The notes: generated from the sequence alone by a model not told the origin. Counted from the stretch's first letter, positions 36,187-46,254 are shown. The stretch: DNA of 64,000 nucleotides from Botrimarina colliarenosi (GCF_007859955.1 NZ_SJPR01000001.1:124001-188000), one strand, 5' to 3'. Made by a program: numbers and translations.

Positions 36187-36260
36187 AGCCGGTGGTCGGA
36201 GTCGAACCGACAACCCCCGCATTACGAATGCGGTGCTCTGCCAATTGAAGCTACACCGGC
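36187..36260 (-). tRNA. tRNA-Thr (anticodon CGT)
   Basis: 74 nt on the minus strand. Acceptor GCCGGTG pairs with CACCGGC, the D arm is GCTT/GAGC, the anticodon arm is CCGCA-TTCGTAA-TGCGG with anticodon CGT, and the T arm is GTCGG-TTCGACT-CCGAC. Discriminator is T and CCA is not encoded. It decodes ACG. Confidence 0.96.
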
Positions 36261-36553
36261 GTCCCGCCCGAGAGCCGAAGGCCCTCGGGACGGTAGCCCC
36301 GCAGTTTAGCGGCGAAAGGGGCGGCTGCCAAGACGCGAGAAAGCCGGCGAATTTGAAGGAATCTGCGTGCTCAGTTCCGTTCCCCTTCGTTCTCAGGGGG
36401 GAGAGGGACGGGGGCGTCTCTCCGCGGGAGAATCCCATCCGCCCCCCAGGCAAGGCGGCATGTTGTTCGGCGTTATTGCCGCTTTGCTTCCCGGGAGTTC
36501 ACCCGTTCGTCCTCGACTTCCAGCTTCCATCTCTAACGAACCAGGAGACTGCC

Positions 36554-37324
36554 GTGCCAACGATCGCCGAGGTACTTGCTCAGCTTTGCGAAAATATCCG
36601 TTCCGCCTGCAATAGCGAGGACATCAAGAATCTAGCCGGCGTGAGCTCCGACACGGTCGCTGTCATTGGATTCGCAATCGCTTTGGCAGGCATCATTTAT
36701 GTCGCCCGGGACTACAAAAGAGAACGAACGCATGACAAACGTGAGCGGGAATACGGCACCTTCCACGACTTAGATGAGAAGTACGTCCAGTTCATGTATT
36801 CTTGCGCGCAGCACCCCGATCTCGACTTGCTCTCCGAGCCGATGCCGATCGATCGACGTCCGACTGACGAGCAGGTCCGCTCCGAGCGGGCGCACTACGC
36901 GGTCCTTATCTCCATCTTCGAGCGCGCCACGGTGATGTTCGAGAAACGGTCCCGCGGGGGCTGGCGTCGGCGCGACCCCGAGTTGGAAGAGGCTCGATGC
37001 ACCCAGTGGCCTGGATGGAAGGAGTGCATGCGGATGTACTGCGATAGGCCTTCCTTCCTCCTGGAATGGAGGGCAATCGGCGGCCAGTTTGACGGCGACT
37101 TTGTCCGGCAGATGAACGACATCGTGAGAGAGCGGCTTATCGCTCGTAGCAGGGCGGAGGAGATAGACCGATGGCTAGCTGAGCCCGCAGCGTCTGGCGA
37201 TTCGGAATCGCTGGCCGACTCACTCGGCACGTCGTATCGGCGGTTTCGTCTTCTGGGTCTGAGCATTGTTCATCACACTCGACGCTACCTTTCTCGGCGA
37301 AAAGAAGCGCCTGGATCGGCGTGA
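36554..37324 (+). CDS. Hypothetical single-pass membrane protein
   Basis: A 256-residue protein from a GTG with AGGAG 8 nt upstream; the frame is open leftwards through the tRNA gene, so the earlier part cannot be coding. One membrane helix (about 38-56, VAVIGFAIALAGIIYVA) is followed by a basic cytoplasmic region (RDYKRERTHDKREREYG) and a helical domain with several Trp and Cys residues (WPGWKECMRMYCDRPSFLLEW). I recognise no family. Codon use is less GC-extreme than in its neighbours and it sits beside a tRNA gene, so acquisition by transfer is possible. It has no obvious operon partner. Confidence 0.65.
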   Translation: MPTIAEVLAQLCENIRSACNSEDIKNLAGVSSDTVAVIGFAIALAGIIYVARDYKRERTHDKREREYGTFHDLDEKYVQFMYSCAQHPDLDLLSEPMPIDRRPTDEQVRSERAHYAVLISIFERATVMFEKRSRGGWRRRDPELEEARCTQWPGWKECMRMYCDRPSFLLEWRAIGGQFDGDFVRQMNDIVRERLIARSRAEEIDRWLAEPAASGDSESLADSLGTSYRRFRLLGLSIVHHTRRYLSRRKEAPGSA

Positions 37325-37446
37325 CCGAAGGTCGCAAGATGCGGTTTGGCGCTGGGCTTAACCTTGCCGGTCGTGAATAATGTGGGATTGCTGAAGCGTT
37401 TTTTGCGACCACCCCGCCACTGTCTTTGATTTGCGACTGTTTCCCT

Positions 37447-40400
37447 ATGCCGCTCGAAGCCGCTGCTGACCAGACCGAACTGCTCCAGTCCCTGATGGCC
37501 GAGCGGGTGCTGCTGCTCGACGGCGCCACGGGAACCCAGACCCAGGCCCTGGGGATCGGCGAGGCCGAAGTCCGGGGGGAGCGGTTCGCGGATCACCACA
37601 AGGACCTCAAGAACTTCGGGGATTTGCTCTGCCTGACCCGTCCCGAGGCGGTCCTGACGATCCACCGGCGGTATTTGGAGGCCGGGTCCGACATCGTCGA
37701 GACCAACACCTTCGGCGCCAGCCCCGTCGGCATGCTCGACTTCGAGTTCGCCGAGGCGGGGCACGACCCCCTAGCGCTCTGCCGCGAGATCAACACCGCG
37801 GCGATCCGTCTGGCGAAGCAGGCGTGCGCCGAGTTTACGGAGAAAGACCCGAGCAAGCCGCGGTTTGTCGCCGGCTCCATCGGACCCACATCGAAGCAGA
37901 TGGCGATCTCGACCAGCGTCGATGACCCCAGCTTCCGCGGCACGACGTTCCATACAATGGCCGACTCGTACTACGAGCAGGTCAAGGCGATGGTCGAGGC
38001 GGGCGTCGATATCCTCCTCGCCGAGACGGCGATCGACACGCTGAACCTCAAGGCGTGCCTGTTCGGCATGCAGCGGTACTTCGACGACTCCGGCCTGCGC
38101 GTGCCGGTGATGGTCTCCGGGTCGTTCGACAAGGCGGGCGGCACGTTCGTGTCGGGCCAGTCGGTCGAGGCGTTCTGGAACGCGTTGTCGCACTTCCCGA
38201 TGCTTTCGATCGGGATGAACTGCGCGCTCGGGCCCGACGTGATGCGGCCCCACTTGGAGGAGCTGCAGCGGGTCGCGACGGCGCCGATCAGCTGCCACCC
38301 CAACGCCGGTTTGCCGAACGAGATGGGTCAGTTCGACCTGAGCCCCGCGGCGATGGCCAAGATGGTGGGCGAGTTCGCCGACGAGGGCTGGGTGAACATC
38401 GTCGGCGGCTGCTGTGGCTCCGGCCCCGAGCACATCGCGGCGATCGCCGACCGCCTCAAAGACGCCAAGCCGCATCGGCGGACCGAGGCGCCCGCGCGGC
38501 TCCGGCTCAGCGGCACGCAGCCGATGGAGCTGCGCCCCGACGCGCCGTTCCTGATGATCGGCGAACGGACCAACGTCACCGGCAGCCGTAAGTTCGCCCG
38601 CCTTATCAAAGAAGAGCAGTACGAGGAGGCGATCGAGGTCGCCCGCGAGCAGGTCGCCAATGGCGCCAACATCATCGACGTCAACATGGACGAGGGGCTC
38701 CTCGACTCCGAGACGGTAATGACGAAGTTCCTCCGCCTGATCGCGGGCGAGGGCGACATCGCCGCTGTGCCGGTGATGATCGACAGCAGCAAGTGGTCGG
38801 TCCTCGAGGCGGGCCTGCAGGCGGTGCAAGGCAAGTCGATCGTCAACTCGATCAGCCTCAAAGACGGCGAAGAAGAGTTCCTCCGCCGCGCCCGCCTGTG
38901 CCGCGCCTACGGCGCCGCGGCGGTGGTGATGGCGTTTGACGAAGAGGGGCAGGCGGCCGACGAGGACAGCAAGGTCCGCATCTGCAAGCGCGCCTACGAC
39001 TTGCTCATCAAGCCGGTCGAAGATGGGGGCGCCGGCTTCCCGCCCGACGACATCATCTTTGACCCCAACATCCTCACCGTCGCCACCGGCATCGACGAGC
39101 ACAACAACTACGCGGTCGACTTCATCAACGCCACCCGCCGTATCAAGCAAGAGTGCCCCGGGGTAAAGGTCTCGGGCGGCGTCTCGAACATCAGCTTCTC
39201 GTTCCGCGGCAACGACGCGGTGCGCGAGGCGATGCACTCGGCGTTCCTGTACCACGCCATCCGGGCGGGCCTCGACATGGGGATCGTCAACGCCGGCCAA
39301 TTGGCGGTGTACGACGAGATCGACCCGAAGCTCAAGGAACTCGTCGAGGACGTGCTCCTCAACCGCCAGCCCCGTACGGAGGGCGAGTCCGCGACCGAGC
39401 GGCTGGTCACCTTCGCCGAGACGGTCAAAGGGCAGGGGGGCGCGAAAGCGGTCGAGGACGAGGCCTGGCGCGAGGGGACCGTCGAGGAACGCCTCAAGCA
39501 CGCCCTCATCAAGGGAATCGTCAAGTACGTCGAGGAAGACACCGAAGAAGCCCGCCAGAAGTACCCGAAGTGCCTGCGCGTGATCGAGGGGCCGCTCATG
39601 GACGGGATGAGCGTCGTCGGCGACCTGTTCGGCGCGGGGAAGATGTTCCTCCCGCAGGTCGTAAAGTCGGCCCGCGTGATGAAGAAGTCGGTCGCCTACT
39701 TGCTGCCGTTCATGGAGGAAGAGAAGGAGGAGGGGGACAGCTCGAGCAGCACCCGCGGCACGGTCTTGATGGCGACGGTGAAGGGGGACGTCCACGACAT
39801 CGGCAAAAACATTGTCGGCGTGGTCCTCGGGTGTAACAACTTCAAGGTGATCGACCTCGGCGTCATGTGCTCGGCGGAGAAGATCCTTGAGACCGCGCAG
39901 ACCGAGGGGGTCGACGTCATCGGCCTGTCGGGCCTGATCACGCCGAGCCTCGACGAGATGGTCCATGTCGCCCGCGAGATGAAGCGGCTGGGGATGTCGG
40001 TCCCGTTGCTGATCGGCGGCGCCACGACCAGCGCGAAGCACACGGCGGTGAAGATCGCCCCGCATTACGACAGCGAGAAAGGCTCGGGGGGCGTGACGCA
40101 CGTGCTCGACGCGTCGCGTTCGGTTGGTGTCGTCGAGAAGCTGCTCAGCGCCGAGGCGCGTGAGGAGTTCGAGTCGCAGAACCGCAAGCTACAAGCCGAC
40201 TTGGTCGCCAGCTACAACAAGCGGCAGTCGGTGACGCTCAAGCCGTACGCCGAAGCGAAGGCCGCACGGTTCGCCACCGACTGGCAGACCGTCGACATCC
40301 CGACGCCGGAGTTCACCGGGGTGCGGGTGCTCGAGAAGTTCCCGCTCGCCACGCTGCGCGAGTTCATTGACTGGAGCCCGTTCTTCCAGACGTGGGAGCT

Positions 40401-41217
40401 GCGCGGCAAGTATCCCAAGATTTTCGAGGACGCGACCGTTGGCGCCGAAGCGAAGAAGCTCTTTGCCGACGCGAACGCGCTGCTCGACCAGATCATCGCG
40501 GAGGACTTGCTCGAGGCGCGGGCCGTCTACGGCTTTTTCCCCGCGGCGGCAGACGGCGAGGACATCATTGTCTACTCCGACGACACCCGCACGGCGGAGC
40601 GCTGCCGGTTCCATTGCCTGCGCCAGCAGTGGGAACGCAAGGGGCAGAAGGAGTTCCGCTCGTTGGTTGACTACGTAGCGCCGGTGGAGTCGGGCAGGGA
40701 GGACTACGTTGGAGGCTTCGCCGTGACGGCCGGCCTCGGCTGCTCGGAGCTCGCCGCCAAGTACGACGCCGACCACGACGACTACAACTCGATCATGGTG
40801 AAGGCCCTGGCCGACCGCCTCGCCGAGGCGTTCGCCGAGTGCCTGCACAAGAAGGTCCGCGGCGAATGGGGCTACGGCAAGGACGAGGACCTGACGAACG
40901 AGGACCTCATCAAGGAGAGTTACCGCGGCATCCGCCCGGCGCCCGGCTACCCGTCGCAGCCGGACCACACCGAGAAGCGGACGCTCTTCGACCTGCTCGG
41001 CGCGGAAGAGGCGGCCGGCGTCACGCTGACCGAGTCGTTCGCGATGCAGCCGGCGGCGAGTGTGAGCGGCCTCTACTTCGCCCACCCCGACGTGCGGTAT
41101 TTCTCCGTCGACCGGATCTCCAAGGAGCAGGTCGAGGACTATGCGAAGCGGAAGGGAATGTCAGTAGCACAAGTCGAACGCTGGCTTGCGCCGAACCTCG
41201 GTTACGAGGCCAGTTGA
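37447..41217 (+). CDS. metH: Cobalamin-dependent methionine synthase
   Basis: A 1256-residue full-length MetH, which makes methionine from homocysteine and methyltetrahydrofolate through methylcobalamin. The homocysteine domain (about 10-330) carries zinc ligands ending in [11 protein letters not shown] near 318. The pterin domain (about 350-640) starts at [16 protein letters not shown]. The B12 cap (about 650-745) is followed by the B12 fold with [19 protein letters not shown] near 780, the His being the lower cobalt ligand. The S-adenosylmethionine reactivation domain runs from about 920 to 1230 ([22 protein letters not shown]). The ATG at MPLEAAADQ is preferred over a TTG seven codons upstream. 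I find no cobalamin, SAM or SAH riboswitch in the 120-nt upstream gap. Confidence 0.97.
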   Translation: MPLEAAADQTELLQSLMAERVLLLDGATGTQTQALGIGEAEVRGERFADHHKDLKNFGDLLCLTRPEAVLTIHRRYLEAGSDIVETNTFGASPVGMLDFEFAEAGHDPLALCREINTAAIRLAKQACAEFTEKDPSKPRFVAGSIGPTSKQMAISTSVDDPSFRGTTFHTMADSYYEQVKAMVEAGVDILLAETAIDTLNLKACLFGMQRYFDDSGLRVPVMVSGSFDKAGGTFVSGQSVEAFWNALSHFPMLSIGMNCALGPDVMRPHLEELQRVATAPISCHPNAGLPNEMGQFDLSPAAMAKMVGEFADEGWVNIVGGCCGSGPEHIAAIADRLKDAKPHRRTEAPARLRLSGTQPMELRPDAPFLMIGERTNVTGSRKFARLIKEEQYEEAIEVAREQVANGANIIDVNMDEGLLDSETVMTKFLRLIAGEGDIAAVPVMIDSSKWSVLEAGLQAVQGKSIVNSISLKDGEEEFLRRARLCRAYGAAAVVMAFDEEGQAADEDSKVRICKRAYDLLIKPVEDGGAGFPPDDIIFDPNILTVATGIDEHNNYAVDFINATRRIKQECPGVKVSGGVSNISFSFRGNDAVREAMHSAFLYHAIRAGLDMGIVNAGQLAVYDEIDPKLKELVEDVLLNRQPRTEGESATERLVTFAETVKGQGGAKAVEDEAWREGTVEERLKHALIKGIVKYVEEDTEEARQKYPKCLRVIEGPLMDGMSVVGDLFGAGKMFLPQVVKSARVMKKSVAYLLPFMEEEKEEGDSSSSTRGTVLMATVKGDVHDIGKNIVGVVLGCNNFKVIDLGVMCSAEKILETAQTEGVDVIGLSGLITPSLDEMVHVAREMKRLGMSVPLLIGGATTSAKHTAVKIAPHYDSEKGSGGVTHVLDASRSVGVVEKLLSAEAREEFESQNRKLQADLVASYNKRQSVTLKPYAEAKAARFATDWQTVDIPTPEFTGVRVLEKFPLATLREFIDWSPFFQTWELRGKYPKIFEDATVGAEAKKLFADANALLDQIIAEDLLEARAVYGFFPAAADGEDIIVYSDDTRTAERCRFHCLRQQWERKGQKEFRSLVDYVAPVESGREDYVGGFAVTAGLGCSELAAKYDADHDDYNSIMVKALADRLAEAFAECLHKKVRGEWGYGKDEDLTNEDLIKESYRGIRPAPGYPSQPDHTEKRTLFDLLGAEEAAGVTLTESFAMQPAASVSGLYFAHPDVRYFSVDRISKEQVEDYAKRKGMSVAQVERWLAPNLGYEAS

Positions 41218-41242
41218 GCCTAGAACTTTATGAGACCTGAGC

Positions 41243-41286
41243 ACCTTGTGGGACTTGAGAACCTTGTGGGACTTGAGAACCTTGCA
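41243..41286. repeat. Short tandem repeat after metH
   Basis: An 18-nt unit ACCTTGTGGGACTTGAGA is present twice with a partial third copy, running straight into a truncated family-A arm. Confidence 0.85.
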
Positions 41287-41333
41287 GGAGGCGTCTCCGA
41301 CGCCGATTCGCCACGGCATGCTGTGCGTCATCG
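41282..41333. repeat. Family A palindrome, copy 5 (left half only)
   Basis: TTGCAGGAGGCGTCTCCGAC, then the loop with GGCATGCTGTGCGTCATCG; the right arm is missing. Confidence 0.8.
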
Positions 41334-41378
41334 CGTTGTCGGGCAACGCGCGGCGCCCGATCGCCAAAGGCGATCCAA

Positions 41379-41449
41379 GGTGAGCCGTCGGCGCTAGCCG
41401 CGGGTGAATCACCCGTGGGGCCACCCGCGGCTAGCGCCGACGGCTCACC
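41379..41449. repeat. Palindrome, family C
   Basis: Arms GGTGAGCCGTCGGCGCTAGC and GCTAGCGCCGACGGCTCACC are perfect inverses, extended by CGCGGGTG and CACCCGCG. The loop is about 15 nt. It lies between the convergent metH and msrB genes. Confidence 0.92.
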
Positions 41450-41527
41450 GAGAGGCGGACGCCCGCGTCCGCACGCTCAACCCCAACCTTCGGTCTTGAC
41501 AGAGCTCTCGAGATTTCTTCGCGGCAT

Positions 41528-42196
41528 TCACGGCTCGATAGACGGCGCAGCCTCCTCGACTCTCGCAGGCTGCTTAGCGGGCACAAAACGCATGGCCGCC
41601 GAGTTCATGCAGTAGCGCAGCCCGGTCGGCGCGGGGCCGTCGTCGAAGACATGGCCCAGGTGGGCGCCGCAGCGGGCGCAGCGCGTTTCGGTCCGGGTCA
41701 TCATCAGGCCACGGTCCTCGTGCTCCGTGATCGCCTTCTCGTCGGCCGGCTTGAAGAAGCTCGGCCAACCGCACCCCGCGTCGTACTTCGTGTCGGAGGT
41801 GTAGAGGAGCAAGCCGCAGTTGACGCAGCGATACTCGCCAGCCTGCCTGTTGTCCCAAAACTCATTCTGGAAAGGCCTCTCGGTGCCGGCCTGGCGCGTG
41901 ACGCGGAACTGTTCGGGGGTGAGCCGCGCGGCCCAGTCGACCTTCTTCCAATCGGTGTTAGGTGGCAGCGGCTTATCGGCGCCCGCCTTCGCGTCCCTCG
42001 GCGTGGCGGTGGCTTCTTTGGCGTCAGAGCTTGCGGGGGAAGCGACGGCGGTAGCGCCGCCTTCGTCCGCCGCTGGCGTCTTGGCGAATACCGCGACGAC
42101 GGCGAACGCCACGGCGGCGACGCCCGCCATCATCAAGAGGTACTTCATGACTTGGGACTTCATCAAGGCGGTCTCCATCACGGCGGTCTCCATCAC
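41528..42196 (-). CDS. msrB: Methionine-R-sulfoxide reductase, membrane-anchored
   Basis: A 222-residue MsrB that reduces methionine-R-sulfoxide. An N-terminal helix (about 18-38, [20 protein letters not shown]) anchors it, followed by an Ala/Asp-rich linker and the MsrB domain (about 80-205). Zinc pairs are CVNC and [12 protein letters not shown] is the substrate loop, and the catalytic Cys is in [11 protein letters not shown]. The ATG overlaps the msrA stop (ATGA). A 15-nt tandem duplication at the start codon gives several in-frame Met residues, so the exact N-terminus is uncertain. Probably works in the periplasm with the exported MsrA. Confidence 0.94.
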   Translation of the reverse strand: MMETAVMETALMKSQVMKYLLMMAGVAAVAFAVVAVFAKTPAADEGGATAVASPASSDAKEATATPRDAKAGADKPLPPNTDWKKVDWAARLTPEQFRVTRQAGTERPFQNEFWDNRQAGEYRCVNCGLLLYTSDTKYDAGCGWPSFFKPADEKAITEHEDRGLMMTRTETRCARCGAHLGHVFDDGPAPTGLRYCMNSAAMRFVPAKQPARVEEAAPSIEP

Positions 42197-42867
42197 GGCT
42201 TGAGTTTGTCGGCGAACGCCTTGCGGTACTTCTCTAGCTTGGGGGCGACCACCGCGCGGCAGTACCCCTGCGTCGGGTTCTTGGCGAAGTAGTCCTGGTG
42301 GTACGGCTCGGCGGCGTAGAACGTTTCGAGCGGCGCGATCTCGGTGACGATCGGCCCAGAGAAGGCGCCTGCTTTGTCGAGCGCCGCCTTCACCTCTTCG
42401 GCAACCTGCCGCTGTTCGTCGTCGTGGTAGAAGATCGCCGAGCGGTACTGGGTGCCGACGTCGGCGCCCTGGCGGTTGAGCGTCGTCGGGTCGTGCGTGC
42501 GGAAGAAGATCTGCAGCAAGTCCTTATACGAGACGACGGCTGGGTCGTAGGCGACTTGGATCACCTCGGCGTGCCCCGTCTGCCCGGTGCAGACCGCCTC
42601 GTAAGTCGGGTTGATCGTCTGGCCGCCGGCGTAGCCCGAGACGGCCGAGTCGACCCCGGCGGTCGCCTCGTAGACCGCTTCGGTGCACCAGAAGCAGCCG
42701 CCGCCGAAGGTGGCGAGTTCGTGGCCCTCCGCCGGTGCGGCGGGAAAGTCTTCGGTGGGGGCTTCGCGGGAGTCGCGGTCTTGGGCGTCGGCGGACATCA
42801 GCGGGAGGGCTCCAAGGGTCGTGAGGGTGGCCGCGGCGGCCAGCAGCAGGATAGGGCGGGCGGTCAT
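42193..42867 (-). CDS. msrA: Peptide methionine-S-sulfoxide reductase, exported
   Basis: A 224-residue MsrA that reduces methionine-S-sulfoxide. Residues 1-28 are a signal peptide ([19 protein letters not shown]). The catalytic Cys is C58 in [14 protein letters not shown], with GYAGG and [12 protein letters not shown] as family blocks. The ATG at MTARPILLL is chosen as the start of the signal peptide; an earlier ATG exists 16 codons upstream. Its stop overlaps the msrB start, so the two are translationally coupled and cover both sulfoxide stereoisomers outside the cytoplasm. Confidence 0.95.
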   Translation of the reverse strand: MTARPILLLAAAATLTTLGALPLMSADAQDRDSREAPTEDFPAAPAEGHELATFGGGCFWCTEAVYEATAGVDSAVSGYAGGQTINPTYEAVCTGQTGHAEVIQVAYDPAVVSYKDLLQIFFRTHDPTTLNRQGADVGTQYRSAIFYHDDEQRQVAEEVKAALDKAGAFSGPIVTEIAPLETFYAAEPYHQDYFAKNPTQGYCRAVVAPKLEKYRKAFADKLKP

Positions 42868-42961
42868 AGGCGGAAGAGGTGTGGGGAGGGCGGTTCGAGG
42901 AGAGGGGGCAGCCATAGTTTAGGCCGTTCGTCGCCAACGGCGAACACAGGCGGCTTTCTGC

Positions 42962-42990
42962 TTGCGTTCGGACGCCATCGAGCCGATACT
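42962..42990 (+). promoter_or_regulatory. Candidate sigma70-type promoter for the aro leader
   Basis: TTGCGT, a 17-nt spacer, then GATACT. A start 7 nt after it would coincide with the ATG of the leader ORF, giving a leaderless transcript, which agrees with the lack of a Shine-Dalgarno there. An upstream promoter is not excluded. Confidence 0.4.
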
Positions 42991-42996
42991 CCCAAC

Positions 42997-43080
42997 ATGC
43001 TTACGTGGCGCAACGACTACCGGTTTACCTGCTTCTTTGGCTTCTTTTACGGGAGCCAAAGGCCCGGGGGTCGTGCGTAA
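42997..43080 (+). CDS. Aromatic-rich leader peptide of the DAHP synthase gene
   Basis: A 27-codon ORF in which 8 residues are aromatic: W4, Y8, F10, F13, F14, F16, F17 and Y18. This is the composition of classical pheA and pheST leader peptides. The stop at 43080 lies 44 nt before an intrinsic terminator, and aroF starts 55 nt after the terminator. The segment 43061-43071 (GGCCCGGGGGT, codons 22-25) can pair with the terminator's left arm (43125-43136) and so act as antiterminator. A ribosome waiting for Phe or Tyr tRNA at codons 13-18 would leave this segment free; one that reaches the stop would cover it. All seen in sequence; the mechanism is inferred from known attenuators. Confidence 0.75.
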   Translation: MLTWRNDYRFTCFFGFFYGSQRPGGRA

Positions 43081-43124
43081 CGCCGCGTAATGCGAGCTAG
43101 ATCACACGAGTGAGTAAAAAACTC

Positions 43125-43158
43125 AGCCCCGAGGCCCCAGCGGCCGCGGGGCTTTTTT
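43125..43158 (+). terminator. Attenuator terminator before DAHP synthase
   Basis: AGCCCCGAGGCC, loop CCAGC, GGCCGCGGGGCT with one internal mismatch, ending in six T. Its left arm competes with 43061-43071 in the leader ORF. An A5 run just before it makes it usable on the minus strand too. Confidence 0.88.
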
Positions 43159-43213
43159 CGTAGTCATTTTTCAATTTCGGCGCCCGCCCAACCCCTCACG
43201 CCCCTTCACTGAA

Positions 43214-44227
43214 ATGATCGTTGTCATGAAAACCTCGGCCACCGAGGACCAGCTAAAGCACCTGGTCAAGCATGTCGAGTCCCTCGGGCTCAAAGCCAAT
43301 GTCCTCCGCGGCACCGAACGGACCGTCGTCGCGGCGATCGGCGACGAGCGGGTCATCGGCGTTACGGCGCTGGAGAGTATTCCCGGTGTCGACAACGTGA
43401 TGCGGGTCCTGGCCCCCTACAAGCTGGCTAGCCGCGAGGCCCATACCGAGACCTCGACGATCCGCGCCGGCTCGTTCGAGGTCGGCGGCAAGGCGATCGG
43501 CGTCATCGCCGGGCCGTGTAGCGTCGAGAGCGAAGAACAGATCGTCGCCACCGCCAAGGCGGTCAAGGCCGCCGGCGCGACGGCCCTCCGCGGCGGCGCG
43601 TTCAAGCCCCGCACCAGCCCCTACAGCTTCCAGGGAATGAAAGAGGACGGCCTCAAGCTGCTGGCGACCGCCCGCGACGAGACCGGCCTCGCCATCGTCA
43701 CCGAGGTGGTTTCCCCCGAAGACGTCGACCTTGTCGCCGGTTACGCCGAGGTGCTGCAGATCGGCGCCCGCAACATGCAGAACTACCGCCTGCTCGAGGC
43801 GTGCGGCCGGGCCGACGCGGCGGTGCTGCTCAAGCGCGGCCCGAGCGCCACGATGGACGAACTGCTGCTCGCGGCCGAGTACATCCTCGACGGCGGCAAC
43901 TCGCGCGTGATGCTTTGCGAGCGCGGCATCCGCACGTTCGAGGCGCACACCCGCTTCACGCTGCCGCTGGCGAGCGTTCCCTACCTACAGCAGAAGACGC
44001 ACCTGCCGGTAGTGATCGACCCCAGCCACGGCACGGGGCACACCTACATGGTGTCGTCGCTGGCGAAGGCCGCGATTGCCGCCGGCGCCGACGGCGTGAT
44101 CGTCGAGGTCCATCCCGATCCGGAGAACGCCAAGAGCGACGGCTACCAGACCCTCAGCTGCGAGGCGTTCGCTACGATGATGGCCGAGTGCCGCCGCATC
44201 GCCGAGGCGGTCGACCGGACGCTTTAG
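43214..44227 (+). CDS. aroF: 3-deoxy-7-phosphoheptulonate synthase (DAHP synthase)
   Basis: A 337-residue enzyme that condenses phosphoenolpyruvate with erythrose 4-phosphate, the first step to aromatic amino acids. Residues 1-75 form the ferredoxin-like regulatory domain typical of the Thermotoga-type (type I-beta) enzymes. The barrel shows [13 protein letters not shown] (about 99-111), [28 protein letters not shown] and [12 protein letters not shown]. Metal ligands Cys, His, Glu and Asp are all in place. A leader peptide with an attenuator precedes it, so end-product control is likely at transcription as well as through the regulatory domain. Its stop overlaps that of the convergent gene. 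Confidence 0.96.
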   Translation: MIVVMKTSATEDQLKHLVKHVESLGLKANVLRGTERTVVAAIGDERVIGVTALESIPGVDNVMRVLAPYKLASREAHTETSTIRAGSFEVGGKAIGVIAGPCSVESEEQIVATAKAVKAAGATALRGGAFKPRTSPYSFQGMKEDGLKLLATARDETGLAIVTEVVSPEDVDLVAGYAEVLQIGARNMQNYRLLEACGRADAAVLLKRGPSATMDELLLAAEYILDGGNSRVMLCERGIRTFEAHTRFTLPLASVPYLQQKTHLPVVIDPSHGTGHTYMVSSLAKAAIAAGADGVIVEVHPDPENAKSDGYQTLSCEAFATMMAECRRIAEAVDRTL

Positions 44228-46143
44228 TCGCCGGCTTTGTCGGTGAGCTCTGACGCAATCGATCGCTGCTGGTTGATGGCGTCGGCTCGGACGACGAGCA
44301 CGCCGGAGGCGGCGTCGTAGGCCGCGTTACCGGGTGACGCGGCGATGACCGACGCCGCTTCCGAGGCGGGGAGTGCGTAAAACTCGGTGGTCGCGGGCTG
44401 TTCGACGGCGTCGGGGGTCGTCAGCCAAAGCGTCTGCTTATCGAAGGCGCCCCACGTCAGCCCAATCCCGCCGAGCACGCCGTCGAGGGCGGTGCGCCAC
44501 GGGCGGTTGGTGGCGCTGCACTCGAGAGTCGTCCGCGGCCCGATCCCCGCGTCGGCTAGCGCACGCCAATCGACGAGGATCGACAGGCCCGTGACGCGAC
44601 GCCAGTAATTGATGACCTCGGACAGTGGCGTCGGCTCGACAAAGCTGAACGTCGTGCGGCGGTCGAGCGTGGGGGCAAGCGTCACGAGCGACGGCTCGAC
44701 CGACAGCAGTGACCGCGGGTATTTCGTCGCCGTCGGCAGGCCCCGGGCGATCCGCAGCCGTTCGCAAAGGACGACAAGCTCGTACTGCGTCGCCATCGGC
44801 GCCGTGAGAGTCAGCCCGCCATCGGCGTCGATGACAGCGTCTTCTGGAAGGGGCGCCACTCGCTGGAGCAATTCGACGAGTCCCTCGGCGTTCGCACCCG
44901 CGAGGTCTTTCATCTGGTGCGTGATCGTGCGTACGGTCTCGGCTCCCCGGCGACCGACGGTGACGTGCGGTCCGTCGGTGGCGTAGGACAAACGCAGCGG
45001 CTTGAGCGCCAACTCCAGCAGCTCGGCGAGCGTAACGTTTTCGCCAACCAAATTGACCGGTTTCGTCGCGGCGACGCCCGCCTGGCGCAGGGCGGCGGGG
45101 TCGATCGTGACCGGCGCGCCCGCCAAGTCGCCAACCAGTCGCAAAGCTTCGTCGAGCGGCACGTCACGAAGATCGACAGACGGAAGGAGGTAGGCGAGCG
45201 CCCCCTGCGCGGAACCGACGGCGGGGCCGGTGGTCGCGTCGCTCGGGCCGAGCTGGACGAAGACGCCCGCGTGCTGCGCCGCGGCGGCGAGCCGCTGGTC
45301 GAGCGACGGCTCGGCCTCTTGCTCCTCTTCGGCCGCAAGCGAGTTGGGCGTAGCGACGCTAGGCGAAGTGGCTGACGCCGCGCCCTTGCGGAGGACCACT
45401 TCGACTTCGCCCGGATCGAAGCCGAGCGGATCGATTTCGGCCAACGGCTTGTCGGGCTCGATCACGTTGGGAAGCTCCGGCTGGCTGGCGTAGGCGACCC
45501 GCTCGATCGGTGGCTCGGTCGCTTGCTCAATCGGCTCGGGGGTTTCCGGCAGGGGGTCTAGCTGTCTCGGTTCGGGCGCTGTCTCGACAAAGAGTTCGGG
45601 CTCGACAAAGAGTTCGGGCTCGATCGCTTCGGTTTGGGAGAGCGGCGCCGCGTCGTCGACGGCCTCCGATTCGTCCGGCGTCGATTCCGCCGCCAAACTC
45701 GCTGGCGGGGACTCTGGCGGAGCAGCCGCGCTCTCAACGGTCGGGGCGGCCGGCGCGCCGATCTGGCTGGGATCGCTCGATCCCTTCACTAACCACACCG
45801 ATAGGACGAGACCCGACGCCAACGCGACGCCAGCCATTGTCAGCCATGGCATCGAGAGGGTCGCGGAGGGGGCGACCGGCGCCTCGGCCGCGGGTGTCTC
45901 ACTGGCGGTGGACGCGGAGGTCGCTTCGGCAAACTCACCTTGATCGGCTTCTTCGAGCGTCGCGTTCATCGCCAGGACAACGGGCGCCGTTGCGGCGGCG
46001 TTGTTCGACGACTCGAACGCCTCGCGCGTGATGAGGACCATGCTGCCGCACTTCGGGCACGCATGCACCTCGCCGATGAACCCGGCGTCGCGCACCTTCA
46101 GCCAGGACTGGCAGGTCTCGCATTGGACGCGGAAGGTGTTCAA
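44224..46143 (-). CDS. Zinc-ribbon, membrane-anchored protein with STN-like domains
   Basis: A 639-residue protein. Residues 8-32 form a zinc ribbon (C8-x2-C11 and C29-x2-C32, CETC and CPKC) facing the cytoplasm. A membrane helix is at about 98-121 (LTMAGVALASGLVLSVWLV). A long acidic Pro/Glu linker runs from about 125 to 300. Then come STN-like units beginning near DLRDVPLDEALRLVGDLAG and PTPLSEVINYWRRVTGLSIL, as in the N-terminal parts of secretins and TonB receptors, but no secretin barrel follows. I infer an inner-membrane protein that presents STN-like domains in the periplasm. The gene upstream encodes a lipoprotein with a similar C-terminal domain. I do not know the function. Confidence 0.8.
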   Translation of the reverse strand: MNTFRVQCETCQSWLKVRDAGFIGEVHACPKCGSMVLITREAFESSNNAAATAPVVLAMNATLEEADQGEFAEATSASTASETPAAEAPVAPSATLSMPWLTMAGVALASGLVLSVWLVKGSSDPSQIGAPAAPTVESAAAPPESPPASLAAESTPDESEAVDDAAPLSQTEAIEPELFVEPELFVETAPEPRQLDPLPETPEPIEQATEPPIERVAYASQPELPNVIEPDKPLAEIDPLGFDPGEVEVVLRKGAASATSPSVATPNSLAAEEEQEAEPSLDQRLAAAAQHAGVFVQLGPSDATTGPAVGSAQGALAYLLPSVDLRDVPLDEALRLVGDLAGAPVTIDPAALRQAGVAATKPVNLVGENVTLAELLELALKPLRLSYATDGPHVTVGRRGAETVRTITHQMKDLAGANAEGLVELLQRVAPLPEDAVIDADGGLTLTAPMATQYELVVLCERLRIARGLPTATKYPRSLLSVEPSLVTLAPTLDRRTTFSFVEPTPLSEVINYWRRVTGLSILVDWRALADAGIGPRTTLECSATNRPWRTALDGVLGGIGLTWGAFDKQTLWLTTPDAVEQPATTEFYALPASEAASVIAASPGNAAYDAASGVLVVRADAINQQRSIASELTDKAGD

Positions 46144-46254
46144 GGCAGCGCTGAGTAATTACGAGAAGCAAGGAACACGGATCAACACGGAGTCGATGGA
46201 TGGTCGCGGATGGCTTCTTGCGCCGAAAATCCGCGTTCTATTCGTCGTGAAGAG
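46144..46254. other. Gap with repeat-like sequence
   Basis: About 110 nt with GGAACACGGATCAACACGG and a weak dyad (GATGGTCGCGGAT against ATCCGCG). Sequences like this recur in planctomycete intergenic DNA. I see no promoter. Confidence 0.35.

Noticed and set aside
36137..36553. Upstream extension of the orphan membrane protein
   Set aside because: The open frame runs through the tRNA-Thr gene; the GTG with AGGAG at 36554 is a far better start.
37325..37446. Cobalamin, SAM or SAH riboswitch before metH
   Set aside because: A GCCACTG string is present, but the region is only about 120 nt and lacks the B12 box, the core helices, or the SAH and SAM motifs.
42298..43080. A 260-codon ORF antisense to msrA that ends at the leader peptide's stop
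   Set aside because: Upstream of position 42997 it is a shadow of msrA; only the last 27 codons have independent meaning as the leader peptide.
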